Assembly: GCA_003013855.2 (NCBI GenBank)
Contig: ML058577.1
Location: forward strand, 1,984,001 to 2,048,000
From: Liriodendron chinense
Lineage: Eukaryota > Streptophyta > Magnoliopsida > Magnoliales > Magnoliaceae
Direction of reading: 5' to 3'
DNA length: 64,000 bases
In this document: piece after piece, positions 1 to 9,252 of the stretch
Numbering within the stretch: the first letter of the stretch is position 1
Layout of the letters: each line of letters opens with the position of its first letter
The notes under the pieces: model-generated
What the model was told of the DNA's origin: nothing
Seen by the model: only the letters and a program-made list of their open reading frames with translations
The model's database searches: none
Made by a program: the position numbers and the translations under genes

Positions 1-1000
1 ACGATGGTTATTCCGGATTTCTTAGGCACCACTTGAGTTGGGCTCACCCATTGGCTATCAAATATTGGGTAAATGATACCTACATCCAATAGTTTCACCA
101 CTTCGGCCTTAACCACATCCTTCATGTTTGGATTTGGTCGTCTTTGTGGTTGCCGGGATGATTTTGCATTTTCCTCAAGGTGTATGCGGTGAGTACAAAT
201 CAGAGGGTCTATGCCTTTGAGATCCGCAATTGACCATCCAATGGCACTCTTGTGCTCTAATAGAGTGGCTATTAGCCTACTCTCTTGTTCCTCATCCAAG
301 TGGGAAGAAATCACCACTGGATATGTCTCATCTCGACCTAAATAAACATACTTTAGCTCACTTGGCAATGGTTTTAGGTCGAGTTTTGGTGCCTTGATGT
401 TGGATGGGAGGGCCTTGTTCTCATTTACAGGCAAAGGTTCAATTGGGGCCCTCCATCTTTTATTCTCAAGCACCAGCATCACATCTAGAATGGCATCCCT
501 CTCTTGTATTGTGTAATCATTTGTCTCATGAGAGTGGGCCATACATGCCTCCAAAGGGTTGGAAAATAGTGATAAGGGGACTGTATCCTCCACGAATGAT
601 TCGATCATGTTTAATTCGTGGACATCATCATCAACTTCCCGCGGTTGTTTGCATAACTCAAATATGTTAAGCTCAAGGGTCATATTTCCAAAGGACATTT
701 GTACAAGTCCGTTTCTACAATTGATAATGGCGTTTGAAGTAGCTAGAAACGGTCGTCCAAGTATGACGGGAATTTGAGTACCGGTGCCTATCACGGGATG
801 TGTGTCCAAGACAATAAAATCTACTGGGTAGTAGAATTTATCAACTTGGACTAGAACATCCTCTACCATTCCTCTCGGTATCCGGATGGATCTATCAGCA
901 AGTTGGAGTGTGGTTTTGGTGGGTTTCAATTCACCTAACCCAAGTTGTTCGTAGACCAAGTATGGAATGAGATTCACACTTGCCCCCAAGTCGAGTAGGG
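1..1000 (-). pseudogene. pol fragment: aspartic protease and start of reverse transcriptase
   Basis: Translating the minus strand from 1000 to 1 gives an open frame. It begins with the retropepsin motif LDLGASVN, followed by the second conserved block ILGRPFLATSNAI near 690-750. An acidic linker follows, then the first part of a Ty3/gypsy reverse transcriptase (LLDVGIIYPI, WVSPTQVVPKKSG) at about 100-1. The catalytic Asp of the protease is present, unlike the related copy at 31247-38997. The frame is in phase with the gag frame ending near 2600, but the two are separated by a solo LTR, so a normal gag-pol product cannot be made. It continues beyond the window, which hides the catalytic reverse-transcriptase residues. 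Confidence 0.88.
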
Positions 1001-1005
1001 CTTGT

Positions 1006-2594
1006 TGTTCGCTTCCCCAAGTGTAGGGTTGCGATGTAGTAATAAACTCGGTAATACCGAGGTCGATCCACAGGGACTTATGTAGGATGTCACAAACTCA
1101 TCCACAAGTTTCTATTGAAGCTAACAATCAAAGTTTGAATAGAATGTGTGTGATTAACAGTTTAAGCTAAATTGAATGTAAACAATTATAAGAAGGCACC
1201 AGGGGTTCGAGGATCCACTTATAGCAATCCTCGATGTTCAATCCGCTGTGGTTTCCCATTCTCTCAACTAGAATCACCAGTCAGGTCTATCTAGTCGGAT
1301 GATAGAACTGTTAAACCAGAAGTCTATAACATGTAAGTTCTGTGCATAAAGTTCACTCAACTCTAGGCTGATCTGAGCATGCTCATTGCATAGGTCATTC
1401 ACCTTTTCTATAGGTCCAATTCCCAATCATAACCATCCTCAAGTCTTCTCACAAGACAAGGCTAGATCATGATTTGAACTGGATTCAAATTATATGCACA
1501 GTCCATACATATTCCAGATAATCAACCAAAACTAGAACTTTGGCATGAAGCCCCTTTATGAAGAGCTTGGTACTAGAGCGCACTCCAATTCCTCGGATCA
1601 TACAGGTCTAGACCGTTGCAAACAAATTAAGAAGATAAGTAATTCATCCAAACATCCATGAGTCATCACAAGACTAAGAGAAATTACTTAAAAACTTGTA
1701 TAAACTTCAAACCTTAGTTCATAATCATGAATTCCAAACTGAAAACCGCTTAACTACGAATTAAAACACCTTGGATTCACTACAAGCTTCACCTCTTAGC
1801 CCTAGCTAAGAGGTTTAGCTGCTCATGATCCAAGGAAACATGAAACAACTACAAAAAGCATGAAAACAGCAAAGCAAACCAAAAGGAGTTGTGAAACTCC
1901 AATCTTCACTTCCACAGCCTCCAACCTCGCTTGAGCCCTTCTCGGATACCCTAGGAACGATCCCTAGGTGTCCTCTTATAGTCTGGATGCTCCACAACGT
2001 CGGAATAATCGGGAATTTGCGAAACTCTTACGCAGCGCAGAGAAAATCGGGAAGAAATTAGAAGTTTCTAAGTTCATACGCATGGCCGACCGGTCAAGAC
2101 TGGTCGGGCCTTGTAGAACCTTAATCCAGCAAGCAACTCCGACCGGTCAAGACCGGTCGGATGTTTTCTTCACATTGCAGCAACACTGACCGACCGGTCT
2201 TGACCGGTCGGTCCTATTCATTGAATTCCCAGCAACACTGTCCGACCGGTCATGACCGGTCGGACGTCTTCAGCAGCCTCCTTCATACATGGCAGACCGG
2301 TCACTGACCGGTCTGGCTTCCTTGGCCGACCGGTCACGACCGGTCAGCACCTTTTTCTCTTCTTTTTCTTGCTTTCTTTCTTCTCTCTTTGCTTCTTCAT
2401 TTCTTTTCTTCTATGGTTCTTGGATGTTTTTCATCAGAATGATCCTAAGTGAGCTCTTTATGTCTTCAATTGAGTAGAGTCCACCCTCAATCCTATAGTC
2501 ACAAAACATGCACTGAATTAGCTTACAAACCATACGAACCTTGCACAATGAGTGATGAATTGGGGTTAGAATATGCACAATTAAGAGCTCAACA
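1006..2594 (-). mobile_element. solo LTR of the same gypsy family, TSD CTTGT
   Basis: This 1589-bp block starts TGTTCGCTTCCCC and ends GAGCTCAACA, the inverted TG...CA ends of the LTR at 5091-6672, with which it is collinear. The 5-bp duplication CTTGT lies at 1001-1005 and 2595-2599. No internal sequence remains, so it is the recombination product of a full element inserted into gag-pol. It carries six GACCGGTC-type dyads (2086-2347), a TATA-like site read on the minus strand just upstream of 1975, and the conserved hairpin at 1791-1814. Confidence 0.95.
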
Positions 2595-4521
2595 CTTGTT
2601 TAATCTGGTAGTCTCCTATGATGCATGAGATGGTTGGACTACCTGGATCCTTGTATTTTTGGGGCACCTCTTGTTTGATGATGGCGCTCAAATTCTCAGC
2701 CAAAAGCACTTTATTGTGAACGTTATGTTTCCTTTTGATTGTACACAATTCCTTTAAAAATTTAACATAAGATGGTATTTGTTTTATTGCATCCAACAGC
2801 GGGATGTTGATCTTCACCTGCTTGAAAACTTCCAGAATCTCTAGATTTTTATCTAAAGGTTTAGGTGAAATCAACCTTTGTGGAAATGGGGCAACTGGCT
2901 TGTATTTCCTTTTCGGTTCTTTCTCTTGTGGAATATTGTTTGGGCTATCATCCTCTTTGGGAATTTCCGGATCCTTAGGCTTTGGGGCCTTCACCGGATT
3001 AGATTTGTCAATTTCTTTCCCACTTCTCAAAGTGGTGATAGCCTGGACATGTTCCGTATGGTGGGAGGATGAGCTTGCATCTTGTATCTCATACTGGGTC
3101 CTTGGGTTAGGAAGAGGTTGAGCAGGAAGTGTTCCCTTCTCTCTACCACTAAGGTGAGCTTCAACTCTAGCCAGAGATGTTTTCAATTCATTAATGGCTT
3201 GGTTTGAATTTTGATTGAATTTCAATTGCTCTTGCATGAACCCATCTATTTTTAGAGAATTTGTCTTGTTATACTCATTCTGGACCGATACGAGTGCACC
3301 CAATATCTCTTCTAGTGATACTTTTGGAGTGTTGTTTGCATTTGCAGTGGGTCCATTCCTCCAACTGAAGTTGGGATGGTTCTTCCAATTAGGATTAAAC
3401 GTGTTTGAGTTTGGAGCACCATTTTGCTGCTGATAACTGTTTATGGCATTTGTTTGTTCTTGTAAGATGCCTTGGACTGCTGAAATTGTGGGACAATCTG
3501 ATGTAGCATGTTGATTTCCAGCACAAATTCTACAAACAGTTTCAACCTCAGTGGAGTTGATTGTTTCTCCTTTCCTTAATTCCATGGCTTCGACCTTTCT
3601 TGTAAGGCTAGCCAACCGTGCACTTATGCTATCTTCTTCTGATAAGACATACATTCCTCCCTTTTCCTTTTGTTGGCCAGTCTTGGAATTTGTTGGTTTA
3701 GATGTGTCCCAAGATTGTGCACTTTCAGCCAATTCTTCCAGATAATCCCATGCTTCACCAGCTTCCTTATTCATGAACTCCCCATTACACATCATCTCTA
3801 TAAATTGGCGCATGGATGGAATCAGTCCTTCATAGAAAAAATTTATAATCCGCCAAATTTCATAGCCATGATGTGGGCATGCGTTTAATAGGTCCTTGAA
3901 CCTCTCCCAACATTGGGAAAAGGTTTCATCTTCTTTTTGGGCAAAGTTCATGATAAGGCGCTTAAGCATGTTCGTTTTGTGAGTAGGGAAGAATTTTTTT
4001 ATAAATTCTCTGTGCATATCATTCCATGACCCAATTGATCTTGGCCTCAATGCATAAAGCCAACCCTTGGCTTTATCCTTAAGAGTAAAAGGGAAGAATT
4101 TAAGTCTTACTACATCTTCAGTCACATTTGCAAAGTGCATGGTGGTGATTACTTCATCAAACTCCCTAAGGTGTTGATAGGCACTTTCACTGTCTAGACC
4201 ATGGAATTTAGGGAGAAGATTGATCACTCCCGGTTTCAAATCCACGTTCCCTGCATTTAATGGAAATACTATGCATGAGGGAGTGCTCGTTCTTGCGGGT
4301 TGCAAGAAATCATGTAAAGTCCTTGGTCGGGGAACATCATCAACCACATTCTCCCCAGTTTCAGTTTGATTTTGGTCCGGGTTAGGTTGATTTGCAGCCA
4401 TATTTCCAGATAAAATTGGAGAATCTAGCTGTCTCCTAGCACGTGGCTCTCTATCAATTCCTTCTACTATCCCCCCTTCACTTATGAGTCGGTTATTGGA
4501 ATCCCGAGCCCAATGTGGCAT
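2581..4521 (-). CDS. gag: gag polyprotein, 3' end replaced by inserted LTR
   Basis: The open frame of 646 residues starts MPHWARDSNN, a start shared with the related gag at 33440. The capsid-like retrotransposon gag domain covers about residues 100-290 (LDSESAYQHLREF, FFPFTLKDKAKGWL, ACPHHGYE). A CCHC zinc knuckle, CRICAGNQHATSDC, follows at about residues 330-345, then a long polar linker rich in Asn, Gln, Lys and Pro. The frame should run straight into protease, but a solo LTR begins at 2594, so the last few residues and the stop codon come from LTR sequence. Gag builds the virus-like particle and binds element RNA. No stops or frameshifts are visible, so this is the best preserved long frame in the window. 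Confidence 0.9.
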   Translation of the reverse strand: MPHWARDSNNRLISEGGIVEGIDREPRARRQLDSPILSGNMAANQPNPDQNQTETGENVVDDVPRPRTLHDFLQPARTSTPSCIVFPLNAGNVDLKPGVINLLPKFHGLDSESAYQHLREFDEVITTMHFANVTEDVVRLKFFPFTLKDKAKGWLYALRPRSIGSWNDMHREFIKKFFPTHKTNMLKRLIMNFAQKEDETFSQCWERFKDLLNACPHHGYEIWRIINFFYEGLIPSMRQFIEMMCNGEFMNKEAGEAWDYLEELAESAQSWDTSKPTNSKTGQQKEKGGMYVLSEEDSISARLASLTRKVEAMELRKGETINSTEVETVCRICAGNQHATSDCPTISAVQGILQEQTNAINSYQQQNGAPNSNTFNPNWKNHPNFSWRNGPTANANNTPKVSLEEILGALVSVQNEYNKTNSLKIDGFMQEQLKFNQNSNQAINELKTSLARVEAHLSGREKGTLPAQPLPNPRTQYEIQDASSSSHHTEHVQAITTLRSGKEIDKSNPVKAPKPKDPEIPKEDDSPNNIPQEKEPKRKYKPVAPFPQRLISPKPLDKNLEILEVFKQVKINIPLLDAIKQIPSYVKFLKELCTIKRKHNVHNKVLLAENLSAIIKQEVPQKYKDPGSPTISCIIGDYQIKQVLSS

Positions 4522-5066
4522 ACAAAACCAAAAATAAGAAACAAAAAGAAAGGAGAATTCTTCCTCCCTTTTCTTTACTCTTCTCTAAGACCGAAGCACA
4601 AAGTGTCTTGCAATGGCTAGGCCAGAAGCAAGGATAAAGACCGATTTCTCCTGGTCAATAGGGGTTCAGAGAACTCCCCACCCACTCTTTGAATCTTTTG
4701 AGAAAAAGTGCAGAAAAAGGAAAAATAGGAGTAGAGATGAGAAAAGAAATCTCTGAGCACAAGGTGATCCAAGGCGGCTGAGCCGACCAATTGGAATCCA
4801 GGTGGCAAAAATAGCCGACCTTTTAGAGATCCAAAAGGAATCTCCACCCACTCTACAAGAGATGAATAGGAATGAATAGGAGAAGGAGAAGAGTAAGGTT
4901 TAGAAAGATAGAACCTGATTCGCACTTGAAACTCTTGTATCTTCTTCAGCTTCCTAGAAATCCATGAAAAGAAAAAAAATCAAATAAATAAACTAAGTTA
5001 GTTTTAAAAATCTAAAAAAAATCCTAAATAGATACTAATTTCAGAAATTTCTGAAAACCGTCAAGG
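4522..5066 (-). other. gypsy 5' leader with a short upstream frame
   Basis: This is the untranslated leader between primer site and gag. A 102-codon minus-strand frame (4617-4925) ends in TRRNRSLSLLLA. The leader of the related element at 32838-33439 contains a frame (33118-33345) with the same C-terminus and the shared stretch FFCTFSQK. The N-terminal parts agree only if the frame is shifted, so conservation may be at RNA rather than protein level. No signal peptide or known domain is visible. Confidence 0.5.
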
Positions 5067-5084
5067 TCCCCGGCAACGGCGCCA
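5067..5084 (-). promoter_or_regulatory. primer binding site, tRNA-Asp type
   Basis: On the minus strand this reads TGGCGCCGTTGCCGGGGA, complementary to the 3' end of plant tRNA-Asp. It sits six bases inside the LTR edge at 5091, the normal position for minus-strand priming. The same 18 bases occur at 32820-32837. Confidence 0.9.
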
Positions 5085-5090
5085 AAAACT

Positions 5091-6672
5091 TGTTCGCTTC
5101 CCCAAGTGTAGGGTTGCGATGTAGTAATAAACTCGGTAAGACCGAGGTCGATCCACAGGGACTATGTAGGATCTCACAAATTCATCCACAAGTGTCTATT
5201 GAAGTCTACTAATCCGATTGATGTATAAAGTTGATATGAGTAACAAAAGCTGAATTAAATCGAGAGTAAGTAATTATAAGATGGTAATAGGGTTTCAAGG
5301 ATCCACTTGTAGCAATCCTTGATGTTCAATCCGCTATGGTTTCTTATTCTCTCAACTAGAATCGACATTCCTGTCTGTCTAGTCGGATGATAGAACTGTT
5401 AAACCAAACAGTCTGTAATATGTAAGTTCTATGCATAAGATTCACTCAATCTAGGCTAAGCTGAGCATGCTCAATTACATAGGTCATTCCCCTTTCCTAT
5501 AGGTCCAGTTCTCAATCATAATCATCCCCAAGTCCTCTCACAAGACAAAGATAGATTAGGATTTGAACTAGATTCAAATCACCAGCACAGTCCTTACATA
5601 TTCCAAAAAATCAACTAAAATAGAACTTTGGCCTGAAGTCCCTTTATGAAGAGCTTAGTTCTAGAGCGCACTCCGATTCCTCGGATCATACAGGTCTATA
5701 CCGTTGCAAACAAATTAAGAAGATAAGTAATTCATCCAAACATCCATGAGTCATCACAAGACTAAGAAAAATTACTTAAAAACTTGTATAAACTTCAAAC
5801 CTTAGTTCATAATCATGAATTCCACTAAAACCACTTAACTACGAATTAAAACATCTTGGATTCACTACAAGCTTCACCTCTTAGCCCTAGCTAAGAGGTT
5901 TAGCTGCTCATGATCCAAGGAAACATGAAACAACTACAAAAAGCATGAAAACAGCAAAGCAAACCAAAAGGAGTTGTGAAACTTCAATCTTCACTTCCAC
6001 AGCCTCCAACCTCGCTTGCACCCTTCTAGGATACCCTAGGAACGATCCCTAGGTGTCCTCTTATAGTCTGGAGGCTCCACAACGTCGGAATAATCGAGAA
6101 TTTGCGAAACTCTTACGCAGCGCAGAGAAAATCGGGAAGAAATTAGAAGCTTTTAAGTCAGTACGCATGGCCGACTCAATAGAGAATCATTCCAGCAAGT
6201 ATGCCCGACCGGTCAAGACCGGTCGGGCCTATTCATCCTTGGTCCAGCAAGCATGTCCGACCGGTCATGACCGGTCGGACGCCTTCAGCAATTTTCCAGC
6301 AACAATGACCGACCGGTCATGACCGGTCGGTCCTCTTCAGTAGTGCCCAACATACATGGCTGACCGGTCACTGACCGGTCTGGCTTCCTTGGCCGACCGG
6401 TCACGACCGGTCAGCTTCATTTTCTTCTTATTTTCTTCCTTTCTTTCATCTGCTTTCTTCTCTTCTTTAGTTCTTTCTCTCTTTTCTTCTTTGGTCCTCA
6501 AACATTCTTCATCAGAATGATCCCAAATGAGCTCTTTATGTCTTCAATTGAGTAGAGTCCACCCTCAATCCTGTAATCACAAAACATGCATTGGATTAGC
6601 TTACAAACCATACAAACCTTGCACAATGCGTGATGAATTGGGGTTAGAATATGCACAATTAAGAGCTCAACA
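5091..6672 (-). repeat. 5' LTR of the minus-strand gypsy element
   Basis: 1582 bp with ends TGTTCGCTTC...GAGCTCAACA on the plus strand. Read on the minus strand it has a U3 with five GACCGGTC dyads (6205-6414), a TATA-like site CTATAAGAGG near 6063, a conserved hairpin at 5876-5899 and the primer site just beyond its end. It is collinear with the solo LTR at 1006-2594 and clearly related to the LTRs at 31247-32812 and 37432-38997. Confidence 0.93.
6205..6414. promoter_or_regulatory. array of five GACCGGTC dyads in LTR U3
   Basis: Units begin near 6205, 6257, 6309, 6361 and 6393. Most read CCGACCGGTC-N2-GACCGGTCGG, so each is both a direct and an inverted repeat. Spacing is 52, 52, 52 and 32 bp. 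The array lies upstream of the TATA-like site near 6063 on the minus strand. Confidence 0.85.
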
Positions 6673-7761
6673 CCAACCACCAAGCTTAAGTCTTCATCAA
6701 TACCCCCTCTTAATGCCCCATCTACCCCATCCATTAAATGCATCTCCCCTTTATCAAAGCTCATTTGAAAATCTGAAGTGTGGGACCCATCATGAACAGT
6801 CCCCACAGCCCTTAAATCCCCACCGTCCATTGCTTAAGAGAGGATAAAGTGAGAAGAAGACAAAAAGAGAAGAAAAGATGAGACAAAGAGAGGAAACATG
6901 GCTGGAATCAAAAAGCCTGGTACAGGGAATGAAGAGACAGCAACAGAAAGCAGGGGAGGAAGGTCCGAACCAGAACCCGCACGGACCCCACAAGAAGCGA
7001 GTCGTGGGCGGCCCACTCTAGGCCGCCCGTACGGACGCGCTCTCTCTCTCCGTGGGATTGGCTCCATGGTTGTTGGTAGGTGAGGCTGACAGTCCACATC
7101 AGCAAATGGCACCCTGAGGGCCACCCAAGGCTCCAATCCATTCCAGATTTCGTTTGAGATCGATCAGAATCATTGGAAGGTACCCCACCTATCCAATCAC
7201 TAAGCACTGCGGCCAGAATGGGTCTAATCAAGTCAAAGAGAGGGAAAGATGATCAAGAGAAGGCCACAAGCAATCTGAGCCATTCGAAGACCAGATCAGT
7301 ATGATCTAAACCATGGAAAAGCTTACATAGGTCATGAAATAGCAAGATCAAAGGTTTGATCATCAAGAAAGAATGCCAGGTCCAAGATCTGATCATCAAG
7401 TGGGCCCACAAGGCCTAATCAAGCAATCTGAACCGTTCAAGTCACCATCCACACCATAAGAAGCCTTCTTAACCTCATAAAACATCAAGAAAAGGTGCTC
7501 CAAAGCAAAGCTGAGGTCTAGAGGAGGCCCACAGGGCCAAAATCAAGCAATCTGAACCATTCAAGTCATCATCCATATAGTTAAGAAGTCTCATCTCCCA
7601 CAAATCATTAAAGAATGAGTCAGAAATCAAAGCATCCAGGCCTCATCAAGTAATTTGAGAAGAATTGAGGTTATATATTCATCCAAAAGATTTCAATACA
7701 GAAGAAAGTAAAAGCAAAAATTGTACATCAAGCAAGTTGAATACACCTTCACAAAAGCAAG
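6673..7761. other. non-coding repeat DNA with degenerate tandem repeats
   Basis: I see no protein homology here. A GC-rich inverted motif (GGCGGCCC / GGCCGCCC) lies at about 7007-7027, similar to one at 17603-17626. From about 7260 to 7640 a degenerate 124-152-bp tandem unit containing AAGCAATCTGA recurs at 7269, 7421 and 7545. It is probably untranslated sequence of the element that carries the mobile-domain gene. Confidence 0.4.
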
Positions 7762-9252
7762 CTACAAGTCACCAACATAGTCGTCATCGTCCCTCCTCTC
7801 GTCCCGCTCTCGACGGTAAAGATCCATCAAAGGAGCTGTCACCGAGCCTCCAGCGTATCTGTGACGGCCCCCTGGAACATATAGTGGAGGAAGCAGAAGC
7901 CCCTGACCATACAGCAAATACCACTCATCATAATCGCGATCCGGGATCGTGAAACGAAACCCGGGCTGACCCACAAGAGCATCAACCATCTCATCAGCTG
8001 GGATCTGAGCAGCTGGAGGAGGTGCAGAACAAGGGACCCGAGCCACCCCAGTGACCTGCCGAAGCAGCCTCTCACCCAGATACCATTGAAATGATTCAGC
8101 GTCAGAAAGCATGATACGGAGACATGAAGCATCATATGCCTCCACACGCTGAGGGGTGTAATAAAGGGGGAAGCTGGCCTACGGCATCCGAGCGAGCTAC
8201 AGCAAATGAGGTCACCACAGTCAATTACAGTACAGAGCGAGGGATAAGGAAAGCAAGATACTTACATCATCAACGGTCAACCCGTCTATGTCAGCGCGCC
8301 AATTGTCCCTAGAAACTCGAGAGTTCCGCTGACGGTTTTGTTGATGCCAGTACATGTGGCGATACAAAGATGGCTCAATGTTGTCCCGCATCCTCGGCGC
8401 GAGATGGGGAAAATGGTCATAAAAGCAAGTATGGGCAAGGGCACACCTAACAATTAGAAAGAGGAGGAGGGTAAATGTCTCCAAGAAAGGAGAAAGAAGT
8501 ACCTCAACGACAAGCCAGAAACCTGTGTAGGACCGACTATTTCGACTACTTTTATCCAGACCCTGAAAAATATGAGTCAGGATAGCCCCGTTCCAGTTGT
8601 AGGGATGGTGAAGATCCTCAACCAAGCGAAGAAATTTAGGATCAACCCTCTCATTGGCGTGGCAGAGAAGGAAGGACCCGAAGGCATAAGTGATCATGGC
8701 CCGTGCTTTGTGGAGGGACTCTAACTCATTAGTGGGGATGACGGTGGCAAAAGTGTTGTAGAACCATCGCATCTTTACTTGATGGCCTTGGAATTCATCT
8801 TCGGGCGGGACATCACCAACAAGCCGTAGCCAGTCAGTGGAAGTGATAGGAGCAAGAGAGCTGACTTGAGGAACAACTACCCCATGAAATGGAAAGCCAA
8901 TTTGCATATAAATATCCAGGGGAGTTATACCCCATTCGCCACAAGGGAATTGAAAAGTGTGAATCTCATCCCGCCACCTCTCGCAAAGGGCCACGAGCAT
9001 CATGCGGTTGGCACTGTTGTTATGGAAGCGTAAGGTGAGGAGGCCAACAAAAGGAGTACCAGCCAATACTCGTTCAAGCAAAGGCTGTGGATGCTTCACC
9101 CAGTTATCCCGGTGATCCCTGGTACCTCGACCCTTGATGGCAGGAAGAGGTTGGTGCTCCATAGCCAAGGAACACATATGGTCCCCTCGGCGGATGATAA
9201 AGGCAGGATCATCCTTGTCAATCACTCAACGTCCTCTAGCACCGTCCGCCAT
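7762..9252 (-). pseudogene. plant mobile domain (PMD) protein, two exons, early stop
   Basis: Exon 1 (9252-8266) encodes a plant mobile domain. It shows FVGLLTLRFHNN, then RWRDEIHTFQFPCGEWGI followed by TPLDIYMQIGFPFHG, the family signature, and later WNGAILTHIFQGLDKS. The minus strand then shows a GTAAGT donor at 8265 and a TAG acceptor ending at 8179, an 87-bp intron with no phase change. Exon 2 (8178-7762) continues through YYTPQRVEAYDA to an acidic end, DDDDYVGDL. The natural ATG at 9252 is followed after eight codons by TGA (9226-9228), where CGA to TGA would explain the change. PMD proteins exist as host genes (the MAIN/MAIL1 group in Arabidopsis) and as cargo of plant transposons; the surroundings favour cargo here. 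The domain's biochemical role is not settled. Confidence 0.75.

Larger units (their letters stand above)
1..6672 (-). mobile_element. Ty3/gypsy LTR retrotransposon, 5' part, tRNA-Asp primed
   Basis: The element reads right to left and runs off the left edge. In order it shows a 5' LTR (5091-6672), a tRNA-Asp type primer site (5067-5084), a leader, a gag frame (to 2600) and protease plus the start of reverse transcriptase (1000-1). The primer site TGGCGCCGTTGCCGGGGA is the one used by Athila-type plant gypsy elements. The gag-pol frame is interrupted only by a solo LTR of the same family at 1006-2594. Gag and pol lie in the same frame on either side of that insertion, and no stop codon is seen in the visible coding parts. 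This copy may therefore have been coding-competent before the insertion. The second LTR, reverse transcriptase active site, RNase H and integrase lie outside the window. Confidence 0.9.

Noticed and set aside
2804..3888. Plus-strand open frames opposite the intact gag
   Set aside because: They are antisense to a well supported gag frame and give low-complexity translations without homology.
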